Positions 44,075 through 52,422 of a DNA stretch of 64,000 nt are shown one piece after another (position 1 is the stretch's first letter; the number at the start of each line of letters is the position of its first letter). The notes below the pieces were generated by a model. That model saw nothing but the letters and a program-made list of their open reading frames with translations, was not told where the DNA came from and made no database searches. The stretch is from Streptomyces sp. DSM 15324. Lineage in GTDB: Bacteria; Actinomycetota; Actinomycetes; Streptomycetales; Streptomycetaceae. Where the stretch lies: contig NZ_KQ949030.1 of assembly GCF_001514285.1 (NCBI RefSeq), positions 184,634 to 248,633 on the forward strand, written 5' to 3'. The position numbers and the translations under genes are program-made.

Positions 44075-45535
44075 GTGCTGCACATCGCCGAACTACCGGA
44101 CGCCAGGGCCGCCCGGAATCCCACAGGACCCTGCATCGCGGACGACGACGAGCAACTGGACAACCGGGAATTCCTGAACCGGGTGCGGAGTGCGGCGGCC
44201 GCACTGCGCGCAGGCGGAATCGGTGCGGGCGACGTGGTGGCCCTGATTCTGCCCAACCGTCTGGACCTCGTCGCCGTCATGTTCGCGGCCTGGCGGCTCG
44301 GCGCCGCGGTCACCCCCGTGAACCCCGGACTCACCGACGCCGAGGCACGCCATCAGATCGAGGATTCCGGTGCGAAGGCGGTGATCACCGAGGCCTCGCA
44401 CCCCGCCGGGACGCTGGAGGTCTCCGAGGTGGTGCGCCCTGCCGCCCCGGGCGACGCCGACTCGACGGAGGCGGGCCCCTTCACCTCGGACTCCCTCGCC
44501 CTGATCATCTACACGAGCGGAACCACCGGACGGCCGAAGGGCGTGATGCTGGACCACGCCAACCTCGCCGCGATGTGCGCGATGATCATCGGTGGTCTGG
44601 GCCTGGACGGTACCGATCACAGCTTGCTGGTCCTGCCGCTGTTCCACGTCAACGGGATCGTGGTGAGTGTGCTGTCGCCCCTGCTGGCGGGCGGGCGCAC
44701 CACGATCACCGGCCGGTTCAGCGCCTCGGCCTTCTTCGACTCGGTCGAGCGCGTCCGGCCCACCTATTTCTCGGCGGTGCCGGCGATCTACGCGATGCTG
44801 GCCGCGCTGCCGGACGACGTGCGGCCGGACACCTCCTCGCTGCGCCGTGTCGTCTGCGGGGCGGCACCGATGCCCGCAGAGCTGATCGCCCGGTTCGAGC
44901 GGCGGTACGCGGTGCCGATCATCGAGGGGTACGGGCTCTCCGAGGGCACCTGCGCCTCGACGCTGAACCCGCCGGCCGGGCCGCGCAAGCCCGGCACGGT
45001 CGGGCTGCCGCTGCCCGGGCAGACCGTCGCGGTGATGGACGGGGAGGGCAGCCTCCTGCCGGCCGGGGCCGTGGGCGAGGTCGTGGTCCGGGGCCCGAAC
45101 GTCATGCGCGGCTACCTCGGACTGCCGGAGGAGACCGCGCGAACGGTCATCGACGGCTGGCTGCACACCGGTGACGTGGGGCGATTCGACGCCGACGGCT
45201 ATCTCGTGCTGGTGGACCGGATCAAGGACATGATCATCCGAGGTGGGGAGAACATCTACCCCAAGGAGATCGAGAACGCCCTGCACACCCACCCGGCGGT
45301 GCTGGAGGCAGCGGTGGTCGGGGCGCCCGATCCGACCCTCGGCGAGGTCCCGGTCGCGTACGTCGTCCTCCTGCCGGGGACGACGGTCACCGCCGACGAG
45401 CTGCTCGCGCACTGCCGCGGCTCGCTGGCCCGGATCAAGGTGCCGGTGGTGCTCACCGTCACCGAGGCGCTGCCGAGAAATCCGGTGGGCAAGATCGACA
45501 AACGCCGCCTCCGCACAGCGCCCCTTCACCACTAG
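44075..45535 (+). CDS. Acyl-CoA synthetase (AMP-forming, FadD/long-chain type)
   Basis: A 486-residue adenylate-forming ligase starting at GTG 44075, with GAGG upstream. Motif A3 is LALIIYTSGTTGRPKGVMLD (about residues 142-161), A5 is IIEGYGLSEGTCAS, A7 is WLHTGDVGRFDADGYLVLVDR, A8 is RIKDMIIRGGENIYPKEIE and the A10 Lys is in NPVGKIDKRRLR. All are intact, so it should activate a carboxylic acid as acyl-AMP and then acyl-CoA. It is short for a FadD (typically 500-560). The TAG stop codon lies inside the terminal repeat of a small inserted element, so the native C-terminus may have been altered. It leads an operon with a DUF3556 membrane protein and an FAD oxidoreductase. Confidence 0.9.
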   Translation: MLHIAELPDARAARNPTGPCIADDDEQLDNREFLNRVRSAAAALRAGGIGAGDVVALILPNRLDLVAVMFAAWRLGAAVTPVNPGLTDAEARHQIEDSGAKAVITEASHPAGTLEVSEVVRPAAPGDADSTEAGPFTSDSLALIIYTSGTTGRPKGVMLDHANLAAMCAMIIGGLGLDGTDHSLLVLPLFHVNGIVVSVLSPLLAGGRTTITGRFSASAFFDSVERVRPTYFSAVPAIYAMLAALPDDVRPDTSSLRRVVCGAAPMPAELIARFERRYAVPIIEGYGLSEGTCASTLNPPAGPRKPGTVGLPLPGQTVAVMDGEGSLLPAGAVGEVVVRGPNVMRGYLGLPEETARTVIDGWLHTGDVGRFDADGYLVLVDRIKDMIIRGGENIYPKEIENALHTHPAVLEAAVVGAPDPTLGEVPVAYVVLLPGTTVTADELLAHCRGSLARIKVPVVLTVTEALPRNPVGKIDKRRLRTAPLHH

Positions 45536-45709
45536 GGCCTGTCTGACAATTCCCGTCTGCCCGGCGACGCCATGCACGCCCTCTCGCCGCACCGGCCCCA
45601 GACCCGAGTACACCAGTACGCAGGCCTGGGGCCGGCACACCGAGAGCACGCACCTGACGCCGCCGGGCCGCCCTTCGGGCGACGACGCGAATTGTCAGAC
45701 AGGCCCTAG
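45532..45709. mobile_element. MITE-like 178-bp element with 21-bp terminal inverted repeats
   Basis: CTAGGGCCTGTCTGACAATT (first 20 of 21 bases, from 45532) is matched exactly in reverse complement at 45689-45709. The interior is also self-complementary, including CCGGCCCCAG facing CTGGGGCCGG, so the whole element could fold. There is no coding capacity. TA flanks both ends, as in IS630/Tc1-type target duplication. The left end supplies the stop codon of the acyl-CoA ligase gene. Confidence 0.85.
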
Positions 45710-45810
45710 GAAAGCCGTACCGGATCCCCGAGCGCTTTCGGGGTGTGGTTCAGCGCGCCCGAATGCATCACCACACAACGTCACCGTGAAAGATCAGGAA
45801 AGGCGGAACA

Positions 45811-47619
45811 ATGGGATTCAAAACAGGCGACTTCCCGCCCGTCGACCAAGAAACCTTCCTGGAAAAACCCCTTAGGGAGCGCCTTCGGGCCCTTTCCCTG
45901 CACTGGGTGGAATACGGCTTCGGCACCCCGAAGATGATTCCGGCGACCTACGTCGTCAAGGTCCTCGTGCTCTACGTCCTCGGCGGGACGGCCCTGGCGA
46001 CATGGACCTCGGACGTCGGCCCGTTCTGGAGCGTCACGCACTGGTGGGACGAGCCGGTCGTCTACCAGAAGCTGGTGCTGTGGACGGTGTTCCTGGAGAG
46101 CGTCGGGGTCGCGGGCTCCTGGGGCCCGATCGCCGGCAAGTTCAAGCCGATGACCGGCGGGATCCTCTTCTGGGCCAGACCGGGCACCATCCGGCTGCGG
46201 CCCTGGAAGCGGGTGCCGTTCACCCGCGGGGACCGCCGCACGGTGGGCGACGTCCTGCTCTACCTGGCCTTCCTGGCGGCTGTGCTGGCAGCCGTCCTGC
46301 TGCCCGGCACCTCGAGCGCCTCCCTCACCGAGGCACTGCCGCACAACACCTCCGGGCTGGTGAGCCCGGCCCTGCTGGCGGCGCCGATCGTCCTGTACGT
46401 GCTGAACGGCCTGCGGGACAAGACGATCTTCCTCGCCGCCCGGGGCGAGCAGTATCTGCCCGCTCTGCTCTTCTTCGCCGTCCTGCCGTTCACCGACATG
46501 ATCATCGCGGCCAAGCTGCTGATCTGCGTGGTCTGGGTCGGTGCCGGGGTGTCGAAGTTCGGGCGGCACTTCACCAACGTCGTGTCACCGATGGTCTCCA
46601 ACAGCCCGTGCGTCCCGGCGAAGTGGGTCAAGCGGCTGCACTACCGCGACTTCCCCCATGACATCCGGCCGTCGAAGGTCGCGACCTTCATGGCGCACGT
46701 GGGCGGTTCGACGGTCGAGATCGTCACACCGCTGGTGCTGCTGTTCTCCACGGACCACCGGCTCACGCTCGCGGCGGTGCTGCTGATGGTCGTCTTCCAC
46801 TTCTTCATCGTCTCCACGTTCCCGCTGGCCGTGCCGCTGGAGTGGAACCTGCTGTTCGCGTACCTCGCGGTCTTCCTGTTCCTCGGTTTCCCGGCTGCGG
46901 ACGGCTACGGCGTCGGCGACATGTCCTCTCCCTGGCTGACCGCCGCCCTCGCAGCCGGTCTGCTGTTCTTCCCGGTCCTCGGCAACCTGCGCCCGGACCT
47001 GGTGTCGTTCCTGCCCTCGATGCGGCAGTACGCGGGTAACTGGGCCTCGGCGCTGTGGGCCTTCGCGCCGGGAGCGGAGGAGAAGCTGAACGCGCTGCCG
47101 CACCGCCCGACGAGGAACCAGGTCGACCAGCTCCAGGCGATGGGCTACCCGCCGGCCGTCGCGGAGATCACCATGCAGCAGACGATCGCCTGGCGGTCGA
47201 TGCACAGCCAGGGCCGCGGCCTGTTCTCGGTGCTGCTGAAGAACCTTCCCGACCTCGACCGACGGACCGTGCGGGAGGCCGAGTTCGGCTGCAACTCGCT
47301 GATCGGGTTCAACTTCGGCGACGGCCATCTGCACAACATCGACCTGATCAACGCCGTGCAGGCCAGGATCGGGTTCGCTCCCGGAGAGTGGATCACCGTC
47401 TGGGTGGAGTCACAGGCCATCCACCGCGGCATCCAGCACTACCAGGTGATCGACGCCGCGCTCGGAGTGATCGAGCGGGGTACCTGGAAGGTCGCGGACG
47501 CGGTGAAGGAGCAGCCGTGGCTGCCGGACGGCCCGATTCCGCTGCACGTCACCTGGACCCGCGACCGGGCGGCCGCGGCACCGGTACGCCCGCAGGTCGC
47601 GGAGGAACTGGCACCGTAG
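45811..47619 (+). CDS. DUF3556-family polytopic membrane protein
   Basis: A 602-residue membrane protein starting at ATG 45811 after GGAAAGGCGG. It opens with a cytosolic stretch (FKTGDFPPVDQETFLEKPLRERL...HWVEYGFGTPKMIP), the hallmark I associate with DUF3556. About nine hydrophobic spans follow between residues ~45 and 400, among them VVKVLVLYVLGGTALATW, LLYLAFLAAVLAAVLLPG and LLMVVFHFFIVSTFPLAVPL. The last ~180 residues are soluble and carry EFGCNSLIGFNFGDGHLHN. Function of the family is unknown; it occurs in mycolate-type and other actinobacteria, often near lipid genes. Here it lies between an acyl-CoA ligase and an FAD oxidoreductase, which supports a role in making or moving a lipid. 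Confidence 0.8.
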   Translation: MGFKTGDFPPVDQETFLEKPLRERLRALSLHWVEYGFGTPKMIPATYVVKVLVLYVLGGTALATWTSDVGPFWSVTHWWDEPVVYQKLVLWTVFLESVGVAGSWGPIAGKFKPMTGGILFWARPGTIRLRPWKRVPFTRGDRRTVGDVLLYLAFLAAVLAAVLLPGTSSASLTEALPHNTSGLVSPALLAAPIVLYVLNGLRDKTIFLAARGEQYLPALLFFAVLPFTDMIIAAKLLICVVWVGAGVSKFGRHFTNVVSPMVSNSPCVPAKWVKRLHYRDFPHDIRPSKVATFMAHVGGSTVEIVTPLVLLFSTDHRLTLAAVLLMVVFHFFIVSTFPLAVPLEWNLLFAYLAVFLFLGFPAADGYGVGDMSSPWLTAALAAGLLFFPVLGNLRPDLVSFLPSMRQYAGNWASALWAFAPGAEEKLNALPHRPTRNQVDQLQAMGYPPAVAEITMQQTIAWRSMHSQGRGLFSVLLKNLPDLDRRTVREAEFGCNSLIGFNFGDGHLHNIDLINAVQARIGFAPGEWITVWVESQAIHRGIQHYQVIDAALGVIERGTWKVADAVKEQPWLPDGPIPLHVTWTRDRAAAAPVRPQVAEELAP

Positions 47620-47673
47620 GACAAGGACCGACAACGGGCGGACAGAAGACACTCTCCGGAAGGGCAGGGCCTC

Positions 47674-49119
47674 ATGAGCACAGCGACCGTGGTGGGCGCC
47701 GGACCCAATGGTCTGGCGGCGGCTGTCGCCCTGGCCCGGGCCGGCGTCCAGGTCACGCTGCTGGAGGCTGCCGACGAGATCGGCGGCGGCACCCGATCCG
47801 GTGAGGCGATCGTGCCGGGACTGCTGCACGACCACTGCTCCGCCATCCACCCCATGGCCGTCGGCTCGTCGTTCCTGAGCGAGCTCCGTCTCGACCGCTA
47901 CGGACTGCGGTGGGCGTGGCCGGAGATCGACTGCGTGCATCCGCTGGACGGGGGGTCGGCCGGGGTGCTGCACCGCTCGGTGACCGAGACCGGTGCCGGT
48001 CTCGGCGCCGACGGAAAAGTCTGGCGCCGGCTGTTCGAGGGGCCCTCCGCGGCATACGGCATCTACGGCGACGACATCATGGGCCCGCTCCTGCGCCTCC
48101 CCCGGCATCCCGTCCGCCTCGCCCGCTTCGGCATCCCGGCACTCGCCTCCGCGTCACTGCTGGCGAAGGTGTTCCGGACCGAGGAGGCGAGGGGGCTGTG
48201 GGGCGGAGTCGCGGCCCATGCCTTTCACCCCCTGGAGCGGCCGCTCAGCGCGAGCATCGGTCTGGGCATCCTCACCGCCGGGCACCGCTACGGCTGGGCG
48301 GTGGCGGAAGGAGGCTCACGCCGCATCTCCGACGCCCTGGCGGCCCTGCTGCTGGACCTCGGCGGGAAGATCGAGACGGGGATACGCGTGCGCTCGGTCA
48401 CCGAGCTTCCCCCCACGGACGTGACCGTGTGGGACGTGGCGCCCACGGACCTGGCGGACATCCTCGGCGAGTTGCTGCCGACGCGGATCGCCCGTGCCTA
48501 CCGGCGCTTCCGGTACGGTCCGGGCGCGTTCAAGGTCGACTTCGCCGTCGACGGCGGAGTGCCGTGGCTGGCCGAGCCGGCGCGACGGGCCGGTACCGTG
48601 CACCTCGGCGGGACCTACGCCGAGATCGCCGCCACGGAGCGGGACATCCACGCCGGGCGGATGCCCGAGCGCCCCTTCGTCCTCGTCGGACAGCAGTATC
48701 TGGCCGACCCCTCGCGATCGGTCGGCGACATTCACCCCGTGTGGTCCTACGCCCACGTCCCCCACGGTTACACCGGTGACGCCACCGAGGCGATCATCGC
48801 GCAGATCGAACGGTTCGCCCCCGGTTTCCGCGATCGGATCGTCGGCACCCTGGTCCGCACGACACCGGAATTCGCCGCGTACAACCCCAACTACGTCGGC
48901 GGCAACATCATGACCGGAGCCAAGGACATCCCCCAACTCCTCCTCGGCGCCCGCCCGGCCCTCCGGCCCTACGACACCGGAGTCCCCGGCCATTACCTGT
49001 GCTCGGCAGCCACCCCGCCCGGCCCCGGAGCGCACGGAATGTGCGGTGCCCATGCCGCCGCGCGAGCCTTGCGCCACCTGGCGGTCGCCGACTCGAAGGG
49101 ACACCGAGGGGGAACGTGA
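47674..49119 (+). CDS. FAD/NAD(P)-dependent oxidoreductase (phytoene-desaturase/CrtI-like)
   Basis: A 481-residue flavoprotein starting at ATG 47674. The N-terminal dinucleotide-binding motif is TVVGAGPNGLAAAVALARAGVQVTLLEAADEIGGGTRS, the arrangement of carotenoid and related desaturases/oxidases. WAVAEGGSRRISDALAALLLDLGGKIETG, at residues ~208-236, is the usual second conserved block, and HAAARALRHLAV lies near the end. The C-terminal FAD-contact region has PNYVGGNIMTGAKDIPQLLLG and YLCSAATPPGPGAHGMCG. It follows the DUF3556 gene by 54 bases. Together with the ligase it could oxidise or desaturate an activated acyl or isoprenoid chain. No carotenoid synthase is nearby, so carotenoid work is not supported. 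Confidence 0.85.
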   Translation: MSTATVVGAGPNGLAAAVALARAGVQVTLLEAADEIGGGTRSGEAIVPGLLHDHCSAIHPMAVGSSFLSELRLDRYGLRWAWPEIDCVHPLDGGSAGVLHRSVTETGAGLGADGKVWRRLFEGPSAAYGIYGDDIMGPLLRLPRHPVRLARFGIPALASASLLAKVFRTEEARGLWGGVAAHAFHPLERPLSASIGLGILTAGHRYGWAVAEGGSRRISDALAALLLDLGGKIETGIRVRSVTELPPTDVTVWDVAPTDLADILGELLPTRIARAYRRFRYGPGAFKVDFAVDGGVPWLAEPARRAGTVHLGGTYAEIAATERDIHAGRMPERPFVLVGQQYLADPSRSVGDIHPVWSYAHVPHGYTGDATEAIIAQIERFAPGFRDRIVGTLVRTTPEFAAYNPNYVGGNIMTGAKDIPQLLLGARPALRPYDTGVPGHYLCSAATPPGPGAHGMCGAHAAARALRHLAVADSKGHRGGT

Positions 49120-49170
49120 CTCCGACCCGCGGGCCTGGCCCTGGCGGTGCCACCGGTGTATTCCGTCGGG

Positions 49171-49609
49171 TCAACCAGGACCCCGATCGTCATCGGTGCC
49201 ACGGGGAATGTGGTTGCTCATCAGGACTTCCGGCCGGCAGTGGCGCAGGAAGGCGGTGATGAGGTCGGCCCGCGCCTGGTGCAGGGTCTCGGTGTCCATG
49301 GCCAGGCGCGGGCGCAGGTTCCATCCGTCGGGTCGTCGGAGTTCGCGCCGCGGGACTTGCGGGCCGCGGTCTTCTTCCACCTCGTCTTCTTGGCCGGCTG
49401 CTTCTTCGCGGCCGTCTTCCTCGCGGGAGACTTCTCCCTCACCCTGGCCATCTCGTGCACGGCCGCGTCCTCGCGAGGGGCCGCCTTCGCCTGGGCCACG
49501 GACTCGTTGTCAGCAGCGCGGGGCGCCACTGTCGTAGTCCTGGGCGGCTATGAAGCCGCGACCTTGGACCACCGGGACGACTTGCACGGTCGTCTGCGAG
49601 GCGATCATG
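49171..49609 (-). pseudogene. Probable decayed Lys/Ala-rich protein
   Basis: On the minus strand a short frame at 49609 reads MIASQTTVQVVPVVQGRGFI. A second frame continues ADNESVAQAKAAPREDAAV, then the basic tract ARKTAAKKQPAKKTRWKKTA. A third carries WNLRPRLAMDTETLHQARAD to a stop at 49171. The order suggests one gene of ~140 residues with two frameshifts. The basic AK-rich tract resembles actinobacterial DNA-binding tails, but no folded domain is recognisable. It may simply be non-coding. Confidence 0.3.
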
Positions 49610-49705
49610 AATGACCCTCTGCTCGCGCCGCCGCTGCTCATCATCACGAAAGCCGTTGTTGAGGTCAGTCAGGGGCACGTCCGGACACCAGCAACCGAAG
49701 TGGAC

Positions 49706-50296
49706 TCACGGCTGAGCCTTGACCGATGAGGCCGACCTGGCGGCCTGCTCGATCTTCGCGCAGTGCGCCGCACGGGCTTCCTCGTCGATCCGCTCCTCGT
49801 GTTCGGCGCGCAGGCCGGTCCGGCCGTCGAGGCCCTCACGCAGGATGTCGGCGTGACCGGCATGCCGGACGGACTCGCTGAGGACATGGACCATGACGGC
49901 GAACAGGTTTGTGTTGGGATAAGGCTCCGCCCACCACGGCACGTGGCCGGGGGCGTCGAGGGGAAGCTCGTTGATCGTCGCGTCCGAGTGTTCCCACGTG
50001 CGCCGGTAGAACCCGATGATGTGATCGCGGGTCTCGTCCTCGGTGGCCCACAGATCGCTGCCGTCGTGGTCCTGCCACCGGGGCAGCGGTTCCGGGGAAG
50101 GGCGGTCGAAGACCTCGCCGAAGTACCTGGCCTCGACGCTGGCCACGTGTTTGACCAGGCCGAGAAGGTTGGTCCCACTCGCTGTCAAAGGCCGGCGGGC
50201 GTCGTATTCGGACAAACCATCGAGCTTCCACAGCAGCGTCTCACGGTCCCGCCGCAGTCTCCTGTGCAGGTTGTCCTTAGCGAACTCATCGATCAT
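49706..50296 (-). CDS. DinB-family (DUF664) protein
   Basis: A 196-residue protein of the DinB/YfiT four-helix fold. I use ATG 50296 (MIDEFAKDNLHRRLRRDRE); an ATG six codons earlier has no better signal. The metal-binding histidines expected in the fold are visible: HVASVEARYFGEV (about residue 46) and the pair in VMVHVLSESVRHAGHADILREG (about 140-155). The WK(L/V)DGLSEYDARRPL and TNLLGLVKHVA segments are standard for DUF664. Members may be thiol transferases in mycothiol-dependent detoxification, an assignment at family level only. It is a single gene between the FAD oxidoreductase operon and the rbs regulator. Confidence 0.87.
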   Translation of the reverse strand: MIDEFAKDNLHRRLRRDRETLLWKLDGLSEYDARRPLTASGTNLLGLVKHVASVEARYFGEVFDRPSPEPLPRWQDHDGSDLWATEDETRDHIIGFYRRTWEHSDATINELPLDAPGHVPWWAEPYPNTNLFAVMVHVLSESVRHAGHADILREGLDGRTGLRAEHEERIDEEARAAHCAKIEQAARSASSVKAQP

Positions 50297-50494
50297 GCTG
50301 CATGAGCCTGCCATGGGCTGCCCGTGGCCTCAAGGTCCCGCATGTAGTCCGCAACGACTGGCCGTACTGCTCGCAGGCCATGGGCGCCGGCGGACCATCA
50401 CATGCTGTCGGTCAAGGACCCGGCCGGGCCCAGCACCCCGCCCCGCGTCCGTATTCATTGAAGATTTATCGAAGGTCCGAGCCTGGTAGCAGAT

Positions 50495-51553
50495 TCAGTC
50501 GCCTCCGTCATCATTCACGGGATTGTCAGCCGGCGACCGGAATGTTTCCCGAGAGGCCGCTGTCTCTCCGCACGATTCCCTGATCACCAATGAACAGTCG
50601 AGCAAATGGGATTCCACCGATCCAGCACTGATCGCCTCGATCAGCATGTCCACCGCCAGCGCCCCCATTCTGGCCACCGGCTGCGACACCGTGGTCAGCG
50701 GCGGATCCAGCAGCTGAAACCAGGGCGGATCATCGAACCCGGCCACCGCTATGTCGCTGCCGATCCGCAGGCCGCGCCGACGCGTTTCCTGAAAAACTCC
50801 CAAGGTCATCAGGTTGTCGATGGCGAACACCGCCGTGATCGGATCGTCCAGATCAAGCAACTCGGCAGCGGCCCGCCGGCCGCTGTCCGCCTGGAAGTTT
50901 CCGAAACGGACGAGTTCATCCGGAAGGTCCAGCGAACGTGCCCGCATCGCGGTGCGGAAGGCGGCCAGCCGTTCGCGGCCGGTGACCGTCGCTTGAGGGC
51001 CGGTGATCACCGCGATCCGTTCATGCCCCAGATCCACCAGGTGATCGACCAGTTGCGAGATCGCCAGGCTCCCGTCCGCACGCACCACCGGGGCGTCCAT
51101 GCTGGCCAGCGCCCGGTCGACGAACACCATCGGCACGCCCTGGCGTGCCACGGCACGCAGGGCCTCCGACTCCTCCAGCACCGGCGTCAGCAGCAGACCG
51201 TCGACCCGCCGGGCCAGCAGCAGCTCTACGTACCCGTCCTGGCGGTCGGTCTCCTCGTTGGCGTTGCACAGGATCACGCTGTAGCCGTGCTCGTGTGCCG
51301 CCTCCTCGATGGCCCAGGCGAGTTCGCTGAAGAAAGGGTTCACCATGTCGGGGATGATCAGTCCGATCGTCTGCGTCCGCGTGGTCCGCAGCGAACGAGC
51401 GACGGTGTTCGGCCGGTACCCCAGCGCCTGGGCTGCCGCGATGACGCGTTCCCGTACTGCCGCGCTCACGCCGTCCGCACCCGACAGGGCTCGTGACACC
51501 GAGGCCGTCGAGACCCCGGCGCGCCGAGCGACGTCTGCGACGGTCACCCCCAT
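50495..51553 (-). CDS. rbsR: LacI-family regulator of the ribose operon
   Basis: A 352-residue LacI/GalR regulator. I start it at ATG 51553 because GGGAGG lies just upstream; a GTG two codons earlier falls in that ribosome site. The HTH and hinge are VTVADVARRAGVSTASVSRALSGADGVSAAVRERVIAAAQALGYRPNTVARSLRT (residues ~2-57). The periplasmic-binding-type core contains QTIGLIIPDMVNPFFSELAWAIEEAA, LVDLGHERIAVITGP, AVFAIDNLMTLGVF and VAGFDDPPWFQLLDPPLTTV. It is divergent from the rbs genes. GTAATCGATTAC occurs before its own gene and before the rbs promoter, so it should repress both until ribose or a derivative binds. Confidence 0.9.
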   Translation of the reverse strand: MGVTVADVARRAGVSTASVSRALSGADGVSAAVRERVIAAAQALGYRPNTVARSLRTTRTQTIGLIIPDMVNPFFSELAWAIEEAAHEHGYSVILCNANEETDRQDGYVELLLARRVDGLLLTPVLEESEALRAVARQGVPMVFVDRALASMDAPVVRADGSLAISQLVDHLVDLGHERIAVITGPQATVTGRERLAAFRTAMRARSLDLPDELVRFGNFQADSGRRAAAELLDLDDPITAVFAIDNLMTLGVFQETRRRGLRIGSDIAVAGFDDPPWFQLLDPPLTTVSQPVARMGALAVDMLIEAISAGSVESHLLDCSLVIRESCGETAASRETFRSPADNPVNDDGGD

Positions 51554-51587
51554 CGCCACCTCCCAGACCTAGACCTAGCACCCCCTT

Positions 51588-51599
51588 GTAATCGATTAC
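51588..51599. promoter_or_regulatory. LacI-type operator upstream of rbsR
   Basis: GTAATCGATTAC is a perfect 12-bp palindrome with the central CG of LacI/GalR sites. It lies 35 bases before the regulator start and overlaps a possible minus-strand promoter (TTGACG at 51614-51609, 17-base spacer, TTACAA at 51591-51586), implying autoregulation. Confidence 0.75.
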
Positions 51600-51651
51600 G
51601 CCCCGCGCCGTCAAGGGTCAGACATCAACTCAATGCGATGACATTCCACCC

Positions 51652-51682
51652 TTGACACCCCTTACGGCCCATGGCTTAAATA
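51652..51682 (+). promoter_or_regulatory. Sigma70-type promoter for the rbs operon
   Basis: TTGACA (51652-51657), an 18-base spacer and TTAAAT (51676-51681; or TAAATA with a 19-base spacer) form a good housekeeping promoter. It is one of the few AT-rich spots here, and the operator begins 15 bases downstream. ACCCTTGA here mirrors TCAAGGGT at 51611-51618, so two divergent -35 regions face outward. Confidence 0.6.
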
Positions 51683-51696
51683 ACTCGCCATCAGCA

Positions 51697-51712
51697 ACGT
51701 AATCGATTACGT
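51697..51712. promoter_or_regulatory. LacI-type operator at the rbs transcription start region
   Basis: ACGTAATCGATTACGT is a perfect 16-bp palindrome containing the same GTAATCGATTAC core as the site before rbsR. Its position about 10-25 bases past the expected transcription start would block initiation or early elongation. Confidence 0.8.
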
Positions 51713-52422
51713 AACGCTTTACAGCCTCTGGGCTGACTATTCCTGGAAGGGATGTGCGTGATGCAGCCTTGCAAAATAATCGGCTTGTCGCGCGCTGCCA
51801 GCCAGGGGCCGTGGGCGTTGCCGCGTCGAGATGCCGGTCGGGGACGGCCCGGACCCGGAACTTCGCTCACTCCGGGACAATTGACGTCCCAACGGCGCGG
51901 CTTACCCTCCTTCCGCCTTTGATCCACTAGGCGGCCGAGGCCAGGCCACGTGATTCCCACAGACCGTCAGTCTGCCAACGCCACTCGGCGCTGAGCGTTC
52001 AGCCTGCGTTGCCGTGGCGCCGCATAGGGATGGCGGCACGGCGGCCGAAAAAGCGTCGCCTTGTAGGCCGAATACGCCATGCCGCACGTCGGTTCCCTCT
52101 GCCGATAGAAGATCGACGGCAGTCGGAATCGCCGATTTCTGAATTCTTGGCATGGCAGCCCGCGTGCCCGGTCCTCCGGGACATCAGCACCGGTCGGCTG
52201 CCACCCCGCCCTGCACCACCGCACCCGCCCCGCCCGTCGGCGACGCCGAGCCCGGACCCGTCGGCGGGTCGCATCCGCACCTTCGGCACGTAACGGCCGG
52301 AGGCCGTTTCCGCTCTCGACCGCACGCTCCTACGGAGCCTGCCCTCGGCCCACTGCCCGTCACCTTCTACCGGTCGACACAGATCTGACCGGACGCAATG
52401 ACGCGAAGAAAGGCACACCGCC
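51713..52422 (+). other. Unusually long (~710 bp) leader before rbsB
   Basis: No recognised gene lies between the operator and rbsB. A small frame begins at ATG 51762 behind GGAAGGGATG, reads MQPCKIIGLSRAASQGPWAL and runs about 53 codons (stop near 51921), including a rare TTA codon. It could be a leader peptide or chance. The remaining ~500 bases (51922-52422) have degraded codon structure on both strands and may be insertion debris or a structured leader. Confidence 0.35.

Noticed and set aside
47674..49119. FAD oxidoreductase as a carotenoid biosynthesis gene
   Set aside because: No phytoene synthase, cyclase or GGPP synthase lies nearby, and the neighbours are an acyl ligase and DUF3556.
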